Below, piece after piece: positions 26,671-34,801 of a stretch of 52,432 nucleotides of DNA (position 1 is its first letter; the number at the start of each line of letters is the position of its first letter). The position numbers and the translations under genes are program-made. The notes beneath the pieces were generated by a model. It was given only the letters and a program-made list of their open reading frames with translations. It had not been told where the DNA came from and did no database searches. Origin of the DNA: an uncultured Bacteroidia bacterium (lineage in GTDB: Bacteria > Bacteroidota > Bacteroidia > Bacteroidales > UBA932); assembly GCA_902774045.1 (NCBI GenBank), contig CACYGW010000016.1, positions 1 through 52,432 on the forward strand. Reading direction: 5' to 3'.

Positions 26671-27648
26671 ATGTCTTTTCCGCTAAAGGATTTTCTTTTT
26701 GCCCCGGCTCAGCCACTTAAAGGCCTTCTTCCAATAGAATGGCTTACCGTTGGCTATGTGGCCTTTACCAGCGTGCTAATGCTTGTCTTCGGTAGCAGGA
26801 TGAGCAATATCACTGATATGCTGATACTTAGGGCCGCGGCTCTCTGCGTAGTGTGCCTGGGATGGTACCTTAACAAGAAGTTTGCGCTGCAGGGCATTTA
26901 TATGCTAAGGATTGCCTGCCTTGTGGGCCTTCTGGCCTTCTGGTATCCGGACCTGTACGAGGTTAGCAGGATTTTCCCCAATGCAGACCACGTATTTGCC
27001 TCTCTGGAGCAATCTACATTCGGCTGCCAGCCGGCCCTTCTGTTTTCTCAGAGCTGCACATCCCGCTTCCTTAGCGAGTGTTTTTATATGGGCTATCTCT
27101 TTTACTTTCCTATGATAGCCATTCTCCTGGTCTATTACTTTTTTACCAGGCATTCAGATTTTGAAAGAACCGCCACCATATTGCTGGGAGCGTTTTTTAC
27201 ATACTACCTTATATTCCTCTTCCTTCCCGTGGCAGGGCCACAGTATTATTTTAATGCAATAGGCCCGGATACAGCTGCGGCCGGAACTTTCCCGGCCGTA
27301 GGTATGTGGTTCGACGCCGACACCACTATGATGGACCCTCCCGGATGGAAGGACGGGCTGTTCTATAATCTTCTGGAAGTTATCCGTCATAGCGAAAGGC
27401 CTGTAGCCTCCTTCCCCAGCAGCCACGTTGGCATAAGTACCATTGTAATTTTATTTGCTTTCCAGACCAGGAGCAAAGGGCTGCTGAGCGTATTGCTTCC
27501 ACTTTGGGTTTTGCTATGCTTCGCAACCGTCTTTATCAGGGCTCACTACCTTATTGACGTAATTGCCGGGCTTGCAACAGCCCCCTTGGTTTTCCTGCTT
27601 CTGAATAAGATTATTCCTGCTTCTTCCACTTTGAAAGAGCAGAGTTAA
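26671..27648 (+). CDS. PAP2-family (Aur1/IPC-synthase-like) membrane protein
   Basis: This protein of about 325 residues has six or more membrane segments and the PAP2 motifs SERPVASFPSSH (H252) and RAHYLIDVIAG (H292, D296), arranged as in the PAP2_3/Aur1 group rather than small soluble phosphatases. The family removes lipid phosphates or transfers phospho-head groups, for example onto ceramide. The ATG at 26671 (MSFPLKDFLF) is preferred; a TTG start at 26641 inside the SDR gene is also open. Its 3' end overlaps the end of the convergent phosphatase-glycosidase gene by 38 bases. Confidence 0.85.
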   Translation: MSFPLKDFLFAPAQPLKGLLPIEWLTVGYVAFTSVLMLVFGSRMSNITDMLILRAAALCVVCLGWYLNKKFALQGIYMLRIACLVGLLAFWYPDLYEVSRIFPNADHVFASLEQSTFGCQPALLFSQSCTSRFLSECFYMGYLFYFPMIAILLVYYFFTRHSDFERTATILLGAFFTYYLIFLFLPVAGPQYYFNAIGPDTAAAGTFPAVGMWFDADTTMMDPPGWKDGLFYNLLEVIRHSERPVASFPSSHVGISTIVILFAFQTRSKGLLSVLLPLWVLLCFATVFIRAHYLIDVIAGLATAPLVFLLLNKIIPASSTLKEQS

Positions 27649-30313
27649 GGGCTTCCCAGTGCTCGGGAGTCATACTTCCGGGAGTGAAGAGGCAGATTCC
27701 TGCAGCTCCGTTTTCCATAGAACCAATTACTGCGTCCTCTATCTCTGCAGGGATGAGGCCGGATGCCTCCGGGTCTTCCAGGCTGGCTTTCTTTTGCCAT
27801 TCCCGGCAGATGAAAAGACCGCTGTAAACAGGCTTGCCCGGCACGGCGCGGACTTCCTCGCTTGTAACGCGGGCAACCCATTTGGTATCTGCAAGATAGA
27901 AGTCATTGTAGTTCATAGGGAAGACCTCGTCTATATTCCACTTAGCCCAGTCCTGCCTTACCATCCAGCGGGCATAAGTATCGGGACCGGGGAAAACATC
28001 GGCGCTTACCTTCTTGCCCTGGGCATGTACGGCGTCGGCAATCTTGTTTACAAGGTTGGTTATTACATCCTGGCGGAACTGTGCCCAGTCCGGATCGCTC
28101 TTAGGATGTTTTAATTTGTGCCCATACTGTTTTTCAAAATCTGTGACGCAGTCTGCACAGTAGCAGTAGTCCGCCGGGGCATAGTAGTCCGACATATCCA
28201 GATTATACTTTTGCCATAGACCGCGGGCCAGTTTAACGTCCGGGTAGCGAATGTAGTCCAGCTGCACATAGTCTACGTCCGGGATCTTTGCTATCTCTGT
28301 GTATTGCTCTACGAACCACTTTATAACAGCCGGGTTGTGAGGGTCAAGAGCCTTGTAGTAATCTACGTAGGCGGGGTGCGTGTCTGCTCTCTGGCCAAGG
28401 GCATTAACGGCATACCAGGAATGAGGCATTCCGCCCTGGAGCATGGAGGGAATCCAGGCGTGATATACAAGACCAACTTCGTGGGCCGCCTTGGAGGCCT
28501 TGGCTATTTTTTCTCTGTCGTGTATGGAAGAGTTAACGCATACTCCGGTAATTCCCTTGTCTTTAAGTTCCTGGAAATAGGCCCTTAGACTCTCCGGGGT
28601 GGCATTATTTTCTACCGAGCACCAGGCATAGACAGGAATGTCCTTATGCTCAGGTTCTGCTATTTCCGGCAGGAAGGAGCGTACAGCCTTGGGCAGATAG
28701 AAGGTCTTGTTCTCTTTTATATAAGGAATGACAGAGCCAAGGTCCCTGCGCTCGCCGTTAACCAGCACATAAGACCGGTGCGAAGGCACCTCAAGGGTAA
28801 CGTCTCCGCAGGTAACCTTAAGGCAAGGGCCGTCGAAACCATCGACAAGAGAATAATCATAGCCTTTGAATACCTGATAATGGGGTGCGAAAAGCCTCTG
28901 GGTCATATCCTCCAGGCTTTCCTTTAGTCCCATAACCTTTCTCATATAGCGGTTGAGCTCTATGTTCTTGATAAGTCCCTGGGGCCTCTGATCGTTGGGG
29001 TTGTAAACTGCCAGGAACACATCTTCTCCGGTGTGGCCTCCGGTAAGGAAGCCAACGTGGGTATGGCGGAGCAGAATCTTGTTAATCTCTCCATACATAT
29101 TGGGAGAGAGGTCAATGCTCATATGGTCTGCGGCAACTACGCCTCTCTGGGCCTTGAGAGATGCCAGTTCCTTGGGTGTAAGGTCCAGGCCGGTGTACTC
29201 CTTGAACAGGGGCTCGATGTCCTCTATGGCGCAGTTACTAAGCATCCTGTCCAGGCCGTTTCCGGAAGCCTTGTACTGGCTGAGGTTTATGAACATAGAG
29301 TCCAGGCCTTTCTTGGTGTAGCCCCTGTAAGAGCGCTCTCCCATCTGCACGCCGCCTGTTCCGTGGTCCGGCACGGCTATTACAGTTGTGTTGCCGTCTT
29401 TCTTTGCAAAGTCTATCACTGCCTGAAAGGCGTTGTTAAACTCCAGAAACTCAGTAATGACTCCGGCAGGGTCGTTGCCGTGGGCGGCCAGGTCTACCTT
29501 GCTGCCTTCTACCATAAGAAAGAAGCCTTTCTTGTTCTTGGACAGGAGCTCCAGGGCCTTGAGAGTCATCTCTGTAAGTGTGGGCTCGCTTTCGGGGCGG
29601 TCCAGCTCGTACTCAAGCATATCGTCGTTAAAGAGGGCCCATACCTTGCCTTCCTTGTGGTTGCGGAAGCCTTCTATGTCTTTATCGTAGTAGGTAATCC
29701 CTTGTTCCTGGAATATCTGGCGGGTATGATCGTCTATGTACTTTGTGCCGCCGCCAAACATAACGTCCAGCCCCTGGGAAGCCATCTGACGGGTAATCTC
29801 GTACTGATGCCCTCTTTCTACGGTGTGGGACGACGTTGCGGCCGGGGTTGCGTGGTGATAGTGACAGGTAACCACCACACCTACCGATTTACCCTGCTGT
29901 ATCTTGGCAGCCTCCAGCATAGTGGCCAGGGGCTGGAATTCCCTTGACATATCTATGGGCACTAGGTCCTGGGGAGGATTTGCGTGAGGATAAACAGACA
30001 GGTTCCTTCCCTGCTGCAGGACTCCGGTCATGTATTCTGACATTGAGCCGGAAGATTCCGCCATAGGGGCGTCGGAGCAGAAAGTCCTTACAAGGCCGCA
30101 GATATAGGGGTCTATGGCCAGTGAGTTAAGGTCTTCCTGGGGATCTTTGTACTGCTTGTACCATCTGGCCAGGGAAAGAAGGCCGGTACTGGTACCATCG
30201 GTAATCATAACCACAAGGTTCTTGGTGGGCTTTACTTCAGGGCTCTGGGAGCAGTTGTGTATAAGCAGAAAAGCTGCCGCTGCAATTACAAGAAGGATGA
30301 AAAATTTTTTCAT
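27611..30313 (-). CDS. Alkaline phosphatase fused to a GHL10-type glycoside hydrolase domain
   Basis: This 900-residue exported protein has two enzyme halves. Residues about 30-450 are an alkaline phosphatase: D39 in MITDG, nucleophile S87 in AESSGSMSEYMTG, HATPAATSSHT, EGSKVDLAAHGND, VPDHGTGG and GGHTGEDV supply all the expected metal ligands. Residues about 535-890 are a TIM-barrel of the family-10-like (GHL10) type, with VYAWCSVENN, YVQLDYIRYPD and a CYCADC motif. The N terminus is a hydrophobic signal with Cys21, but the preceding residues (LIHN) make a poor lipobox. It follows the M23 gene by 14 bases, probably on one message. It may act on phosphorylated glycans in the periplasm or at the surface, which is inference. 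Confidence 0.88.
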   Translation of the reverse strand: MKKFFILLVIAAAAFLLIHNCSQSPEVKPTKNLVVMITDGTSTGLLSLARWYKQYKDPQEDLNSLAIDPYICGLVRTFCSDAPMAESSGSMSEYMTGVLQQGRNLSVYPHANPPQDLVPIDMSREFQPLATMLEAAKIQQGKSVGVVVTCHYHHATPAATSSHTVERGHQYEITRQMASQGLDVMFGGGTKYIDDHTRQIFQEQGITYYDKDIEGFRNHKEGKVWALFNDDMLEYELDRPESEPTLTEMTLKALELLSKNKKGFFLMVEGSKVDLAAHGNDPAGVITEFLEFNNAFQAVIDFAKKDGNTTVIAVPDHGTGGVQMGERSYRGYTKKGLDSMFINLSQYKASGNGLDRMLSNCAIEDIEPLFKEYTGLDLTPKELASLKAQRGVVAADHMSIDLSPNMYGEINKILLRHTHVGFLTGGHTGEDVFLAVYNPNDQRPQGLIKNIELNRYMRKVMGLKESLEDMTQRLFAPHYQVFKGYDYSLVDGFDGPCLKVTCGDVTLEVPSHRSYVLVNGERRDLGSVIPYIKENKTFYLPKAVRSFLPEIAEPEHKDIPVYAWCSVENNATPESLRAYFQELKDKGITGVCVNSSIHDREKIAKASKAAHEVGLVYHAWIPSMLQGGMPHSWYAVNALGQRADTHPAYVDYYKALDPHNPAVIKWFVEQYTEIAKIPDVDYVQLDYIRYPDVKLARGLWQKYNLDMSDYYAPADYCYCADCVTDFEKQYGHKLKHPKSDPDWAQFRQDVITNLVNKIADAVHAQGKKVSADVFPGPDTYARWMVRQDWAKWNIDEVFPMNYNDFYLADTKWVARVTSEEVRAVPGKPVYSGLFICREWQKKASLEDPEASGLIPAEIEDAVIGSMENGAAGICLFTPGSMTPEHWEALNSALSKWKKQE

Positions 30314-30327
30314 ATAGTAAAAAACTT

Positions 30328-31584
30328 CTATTTGTTTACAATCAATGAGTCAAGCATTGCGGCGTACACTGTCCTTACCGAATCCAGTGCCGCCATATTT
30401 GATGTGTCTATTGGCTCTACCGAGGGCGATTCCATCTTTAACGGGTTTATGGGAGTGCCGTTTTTCCATACGCGGAAGTCAAGATGAGGGCCGGTAGCGG
30501 TACCTGTCATTCCCACGTAGCCTATGACCTGGCCCTGGTGCACCCTGTCGCCCACCTTTAGGCCCTTGGCGTATTTGGAAAGGTGAAGGTAGGCCGTGGT
30601 ATATACAGAGTTGTGCCTTATCTTAACGGTGTTGCCGCCTCCGCCACCCCAGCCCTTGCTTATAACCGTACCGTCGCCAATGCTCATCACCGGTGTGCCG
30701 GTGGGGGCTGCGTAATCTACGCCGGTATGCGGCCTTACAGTGCCGTGAACCGGGTGCCTGCGATGGTAAGAGAAGCCGGAACTGATTCTGCTGAATTTGA
30801 GCGGGGCCTTGAGGAAGGCCTTTCTCATACTCTGGCCTTTCTCGTTCCAGTAGCGGTTGCCGCCATCTCCCTGGTCGTACATAATTGCCTGGAAGACGGA
30901 ACTGTCACGCATGAAAACGGCGTAGGGAATGCCTGCGCACCCGATAGTCTCACCCTCGCAAAGAGTTAAATCATAAAGGATTCTGAACCTATCGCCCTTA
31001 CGTAAAGAAAAGAAATCTACGGTCCAGGCGTAAATGTCGGACAGGTCTGCTATCACCACCGGGGATACGCCGGCGTTTGTCATATCTACCCAAAGGGATG
31101 TGCCTATTGTTACATCGGCCGCCCGCCTTTCTACATTTACCTCCCTTTTAACCTTGTAGGCATAGAGACTGTCGGTAAGGGAAAATACTATAAGGTTGAT
31201 GCGGTCCTGTTCGTAAACCAGATAGCGGTACCGGGAAGAGTCGCTGTAGGCTGTCCAGCCGTTTCCGGCCCTGAGTTTCTTTACGTCAAAGATGGAGTCG
31301 CTGCCCTGTACAAGGTTGTAGGCCTCACGGGAGTCAAGGCCAAGACGGAAAAGAAGCGCAGAAAAGTTCTCTCCCGCGCGAATGCTGCCGGTTGTTACCT
31401 CAAAAGAGTCCGTGCAGAATCCAAGTGGGTAAACCGTGTCTTTTTTTTCAATGGTAGAAATGTCCGGAGTGCTTCCGCCTCCGCAAAAGCGGGTGAACTG
31501 CCCCAAAAGTACAACTGCCACAAGCACAACGGCTATAATGAGCGCCGCCACACGCAAAATATTCCTTGAACCAGAAATCTTCAT
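30328..31584 (-). CDS. M23-family peptidoglycan endopeptidase
   Basis: This 418-residue membrane-anchored or exported LytM-type metallopeptidase has an N-terminal transmembrane helix (about 10-31), a middle LysM/OapA-like region and a C-terminal M23 domain (about 270-390). Zinc motifs are RPHTGVD (HxxxD), AYLHLSKY and GPHLDFR. The last has Asp where the usual HxH has its second His, a variant I believe is common in Bacteroidota members. It cuts peptidoglycan cross-links during wall growth. It has a -7 element back to back with that of tRNA-Val and heads a two-gene operon with the phosphatase fusion. Confidence 0.9.
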   Translation of the reverse strand: MKISGSRNILRVAALIIAVVLVAVVLLGQFTRFCGGGSTPDISTIEKKDTVYPLGFCTDSFEVTTGSIRAGENFSALLFRLGLDSREAYNLVQGSDSIFDVKKLRAGNGWTAYSDSSRYRYLVYEQDRINLIVFSLTDSLYAYKVKREVNVERRAADVTIGTSLWVDMTNAGVSPVVIADLSDIYAWTVDFFSLRKGDRFRILYDLTLCEGETIGCAGIPYAVFMRDSSVFQAIMYDQGDGGNRYWNEKGQSMRKAFLKAPLKFSRISSGFSYHRRHPVHGTVRPHTGVDYAAPTGTPVMSIGDGTVISKGWGGGGGNTVKIRHNSVYTTAYLHLSKYAKGLKVGDRVHQGQVIGYVGMTGTATGPHLDFRVWKNGTPINPLKMESPSVEPIDTSNMAALDSVRTVYAAMLDSLIVNK

Positions 31585-31602
31585 ATCAAAAAACCTAACC
31601 TA

Positions 31603-31610
31603 CAAATATA
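31603..31610 (-). promoter_or_regulatory. -7 element of the M23 gene
   Basis: Minus-strand TATATTTG (exact TAnnTTTG) lies 18 bases before the M23 ATG at 31584. It mirrors the plus-strand box at 31622-31629, giving a symmetric divergent promoter. Confidence 0.5.
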
Positions 31611-31621
31611 ATAAATTTTAC

Positions 31622-31629
31622 TATATTTG
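31622..31629 (+). promoter_or_regulatory. -7 element of tRNA-Val
   Basis: TATATTTG lies 28 bases before the tRNA 5' end, consistent with a tRNA promoter and a short leader. Confidence 0.5.
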
Positions 31630-31657
31630 CAGAGTCAGATTTTTAAATAAAACTTAT

Positions 31658-31732
31658 GAGGCTTTAGCTCAGTTGGTTTAGAGCGCTTGCTTGACAGGCA
31701 AGAGGTCGGCGGTTCAAATCCGCCAAGCCTCA
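31658..31732 (+). tRNA. tRNA-Val (anticodon GAC)
   Basis: This is a full cloverleaf: acceptor GAGGCTT pairs with AAGCCTC, the D-arm is GCTC/GAGC, the anticodon stem CTTGC/GCAAG encloses loop TTGACAG (anticodon GAC), and the T-arm is GGCGG-TTCAAAT-CCGCC. The discriminator is A and CCA is not encoded. No clear terminator follows. Confidence 0.96.
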
Positions 31733-31751
31733 CTCTTTATTCCCAGGATTT

Positions 31752-32618
31752 CTATTTGCCAAAATTTCTCCAGGCAAATGGAAGCGACTGATAAAGGGCA
31801 GTGTGCCAATATTCCCAGGTATGAGCGCCGTCACGCACGCGAAGTTCGTTCCTGATACCTTTGCCCATCATACTGAAGTGAAGGGCTACGGAAAGTTTAA
31901 GCAGGTAATCATCGTCCCCGCAATCAAAGAACCAGGCTACGCTCTTGAGGTCCTGGATGGTTTTTTCGTCGGCCTTGTCTACAAATTCAAGGGCAGAATG
32001 ATCGTGAACGGACTTTGCCACTATGTAGAGCTTGTCTTTTTCCTTGTCGCCCACATAATCTCTCTCCCCTTCCTGGTCCAGCCAGGCGCTCATTGCATAG
32101 CAGCTGGAAAACATATCGGGATGTCTCTGGCAGTAAACGGTGCTGCCTCCGCCGCCCATAGAAAGGCCCATTACAGCGCGGTGAGCCTTATCCCCTATGC
32201 AGTGGTATTTCTCTTCTGCCTGGGGCAGCAGTTCCTGGAAGAAAAAGTCTTCGTAACTGCGGCCGGGCATATTAAAATAACCGTTCTGCACGTTGTGCAC
32301 GTCCTCGTGACCGGCGCAAGGCATAATGATTACCACGGGGCCAATCTCGCCCGATGCTGCCAGAAGGTCTGCCACATCCTTCATTCTTCCCCTCTCCTGC
32401 CAGTCTTCCTGCATTCCGTACAGGCCGTGAAGAAGGTAAATCACAGGGTACTTCTGCCCGGAATCGGCGTTAAAGCCGGCGGGAAGGTAAACATTGTAGG
32501 GAACGCCCTCGCCAAGAATGTTGCTCCTGAGGGTGTCTTTTACTATCTGGCTTCTCTGGGCCTGTGCTGCCGAAGCACCGGCAACCACTAAGAATAAAAG
32601 TAGAAATATCTTTTTCAT
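31752..32618 (-). CDS. Secreted esterase D-type alpha/beta hydrolase
   Basis: This 288-residue protein has a signal peptide (MKKIFLLLFLVVAGASAAQA, cut before QRSQ). The esterase/feruloyl-esterase-like fold shows PVIYLLHGLYG (oxyanion region) and the nucleophile elbow GLSMGGGG. A DCGDDDYLL block gives the acidic residue and GAHTWEYW the His. Relatives remove acetyl or feruloyl groups from plant glycans or act on S-formylglutathione-like esters. Export favours the first. It is the last gene of a four-gene run, 26 bases after DUF4956. Confidence 0.88.
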   Translation of the reverse strand: MKKIFLLLFLVVAGASAAQAQRSQIVKDTLRSNILGEGVPYNVYLPAGFNADSGQKYPVIYLLHGLYGMQEDWQERGRMKDVADLLAASGEIGPVVIIMPCAGHEDVHNVQNGYFNMPGRSYEDFFFQELLPQAEEKYHCIGDKAHRAVMGLSMGGGGSTVYCQRHPDMFSSCYAMSAWLDQEGERDYVGDKEKDKLYIVAKSVHDHSALEFVDKADEKTIQDLKSVAWFFDCGDDDYLLKLSVALHFSMMGKGIRNELRVRDGAHTWEYWHTALYQSLPFAWRNFGK

Positions 32619-32644
32619 ATACGATGGATTGAATGTCGATGGTT

Positions 32645-33421
32645 CTATGCCACGAAGTCCTTGGCCTTTGTAAGAGTGTTGATGGTGTTGGATTCTCCCT
32701 TTTCAAGGGTGTAGTAGACCTTTATGAAGGCTGCGTCCCTAAGGAAGTCTACGTGGCCTATCTCTACATTGTCTATCTTTACCCCAAGCCTGTTATGCAG
32801 GTCTTCCAAAAGCTCTGCACGGCGCTCAGGTACTATGAGTTCTATGCGGTCATAGAGCACAAGTTTGGTTGTAGTGTGCCTTAGTATGCGCTCGCTCTCC
32901 AGGAACCATATAAGCAGTACTATAAGCAGGTTGGACAACACTGTTATAAAGGTTGCTCCGGGATTAAGCTCGTAATGGGCGCTGTTGGTGGTGGCGCCTA
33001 TCAGCTTGTAAAGCGGCGCAAGGCCGTTGGCGGCGGCAAGGGCTATTATCACAAAGAGGTAGGTCATTTCCCTTATGGGCACCGTCTCTGTCCTGTACCT
33101 TATTACGCCGAATATGGCAAAGAGTCCCAGGGTAAGGCCCACGCCAACTTCTACGTTACCCATTATATAGAGCAGCATAAGCATTGCCGACGAGAATACC
33201 ATAAATGTAAAGAAGTAGTCCCGCCTGCGGCTCTTGTTATAGTAAAAGCATCTCACAATCACCCAGCAGACCAGGAGGTTAAGGAAAAAGCGGATGCCAA
33301 GCTCGGTAAGACTCTGGGTGGTAGTCATCATTGCATCTGTAATAGTCTGGATGTCATCAAAGATGTTTTCGTCTGCCAGAGGGTCGATGTTGCCAAAGTT
33401 TTGGACTAAAGTATCTATCAT
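32645..33421 (-). CDS. DUF4956 membrane protein
   Basis: This 258-residue protein has about four membrane segments between residues 40 and 180, including the conserved stretch FAIFGVIRYRTETVPIREMTYLF, followed by a cytosolic tail of about 80 residues that looks like a small alpha/beta domain. DUF4956 proteins are found beside VTC-domain proteins across bacteria, as here (12 bases apart). The pair is suspected to form a membrane polyphosphate or nucleotide-dependent system, but the activity is not established. Confidence 0.87.
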   Translation of the reverse strand: MIDTLVQNFGNIDPLADENIFDDIQTITDAMMTTTQSLTELGIRFFLNLLVCWVIVRCFYYNKSRRRDYFFTFMVFSSAMLMLLYIMGNVEVGVGLTLGLFAIFGVIRYRTETVPIREMTYLFVIIALAAANGLAPLYKLIGATTNSAHYELNPGATFITVLSNLLIVLLIWFLESERILRHTTTKLVLYDRIELIVPERRAELLEDLHNRLGVKIDNVEIGHVDFLRDAAFIKVYYTLEKGESNTINTLTKAKDFVA

Positions 33422-33433
33422 ATCGGTAATAGT

Positions 33434-34231
33434 TTATTCTGAAGTTATTTTGCTCTTTATGACTTTTTCTATTTTTCTGATTTTCATCTTGAACCGGCCG
33501 GCTCTGGCGGCGGGGGCGGTAAGGGTGACGGCTACGCAGTACTTGCTTACCCTTACCGGCTTAATCCTGCGGGCAAGGAGGAGCTTCCTGGCCCTGCTTT
33601 CCTCGCGGCCGTCCTGCTTAAGTTCAATGATAACAGCGTCCTTGAGGGCCGATTCCTTCCCTGTGCGGAAGTTATGAAATTCCAGGTGGGTGTCTATCGT
33701 GAGCCGCTCGGTGAGCGATGGGTTCACCAGCGTTATCCTGCGGAATCTCGTAGAGAGCACGGGAGAGAGCATATCGGCGGTGAAGGCAGATTTCTGTTCC
33801 AGGAAGATGGTTGCGGCAGTATCGGCCCTAAAATCCATTAATTCCTCTCCGGGGATGGTCATCCTTTTTTTCTTTGTCCTCCCCCTGTTATTCTTTCTTT
33901 TAATCTCCAGGAAAGTATCGCCCGAGTTCTCATATACCCTGGTTCTTACCTTCTGTCTTACGAGATGGCGGTTCCTGTGGTCGATGAACATCTTTAATCC
34001 CGGCGTGTCGTAATATACGGAGTTGTAGGGGCTTATCCTCATACCCTGGGTGACCAGTACCCTGTAGCCGGCCGCGGCGGCATCGGCCAAAAAACCAATG
34101 AGTTCTTGCTCGTCCGTAAGGAATTTTGTGTCGATACGGTTCATGAGTTTAATGGAGTCCATCTCTTCAAGAGTGATGGGCTCCAATGCTTCAAGGGCTT
34201 TGCAGAGGGCTATGTTCTGGCCGCTATACAT
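33434..34231 (-). CDS. VTC-domain (polyphosphate polymerase-like) protein
   Basis: This 265-residue soluble protein has the VTC catalytic domain of eukaryotic vacuolar polyphosphate polymerase: MNRIDTKFLT near the start, YDTPGLKMFIDH, RQKVRTRVYENSGDTFLEIKRKNNRGRTKKKR (Lys/Arg-lined tunnel residues) and a late YCVAVTLT. The tunnel fold binds triphosphate or polyphosphate with basic residues and Glu-coordinated metal. It overlaps the upstream gene by 8 bases and is followed by its usual partner DUF4956. Polyphosphate synthesis is a reasonable but untested guess. Confidence 0.87.
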   Translation of the reverse strand: MYSGQNIALCKALEALEPITLEEMDSIKLMNRIDTKFLTDEQELIGFLADAAAAGYRVLVTQGMRISPYNSVYYDTPGLKMFIDHRNRHLVRQKVRTRVYENSGDTFLEIKRKNNRGRTKKKRMTIPGEELMDFRADTAATIFLEQKSAFTADMLSPVLSTRFRRITLVNPSLTERLTIDTHLEFHNFRTGKESALKDAVIIELKQDGREESRARKLLLARRIKPVRVSKYCVAVTLTAPAARAGRFKMKIRKIEKVIKSKITSE

Positions 34232-34637
34232 CCTCTGCTATATACTCGATTACCTTTATCGTAAGGAGTTTTCCTTTGGGATTGTAAGTGTATTGGGTCT
34301 TCTTGCGGCCAAACTCGTTGTACTCGAAGGTCTTGTAGTTTACAAGGCGGTTGCGCTCGTCATAAACAAGTTCGCGGGACATTTTTCCGTCCTCTCCCCA
34401 CTCGTAACGCTTGCGCCATTTCTGGCCGGAAGAGCTGTACTCTATCTCTTCTATCTTTTTGCCGTCTGCGTTAAATGTAGTAACGTGGTCCAACACTTTC
34501 TTGTTAGACTTGGCATCTGAATTCCATTCCTTAATTACAAGGTTTTTCTTGTTAATTTGTTTAGGAGTTTCGTCCTGGGCAAAAGCTCCGGGAAGCATGA
34601 TTAGCAATGATGCTAAAACCAAAAGATATTTTTTCAT
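34224..34637 (-). CDS. Small secreted protein with YD/MORN-like repeats
   Basis: This protein has about 137 residues starting at the ATG at 34637 (MKKYLLVLASLLIMLPGAFA, a clear signal peptide cut before QDET). The open frame extends 10 residues further upstream. The mature part has short beta-hairpin repeats rich in Tyr, Lys and Glu (KIEEIEYSSSGQKW, KRYEWGEDGK, YKTFEYNEFGRK, YTYNPKGK), similar to MORN-type or YD repeats of exported Bacteroidota proteins. It heads the operon with VTC and DUF4956. The function is unknown. Confidence 0.8.
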   Translation of the reverse strand: MKKYLLVLASLLIMLPGAFAQDETPKQINKKNLVIKEWNSDAKSNKKVLDHVTTFNADGKKIEEIEYSSSGQKWRKRYEWGEDGKMSRELVYDERNRLVNYKTFEYNEFGRKKTQYTYNPKGKLLTIKVIEYIAEDV

Positions 34638-34766
34638 ATGTTGTCGTTTTACCTCTCGAATTATCAATCATATGCAATTTTAATGAAAAACGTCAAACTT
34701 TTTGCCAAAAAATGAAAAAATCTAATAAAAAGGCGAAAAAATTTACAAAAAAAGGCTAATTATCCC

Positions 34767-34774
34767 TATCTTTA
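34767..34774 (+). promoter_or_regulatory. Likely -7 element of the V-ATPase operon
   Basis: TATCTTTA matches TAnnTTTG at seven of eight positions and lies 27 bases before the ATG at 34802. Confidence 0.4.
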
Positions 34775-34801
34775 TAGACCGAATATTTTAACCCGACATA
34801 T

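Noticed and set aside
30328..31584. Inactive M23 peptidase because HxH is HLD
   Set aside because: The first His and the HxxxD motif are intact, and I recall the PHLDFR form from other Bacteroidota M23 proteins, so loss of activity is not supported.
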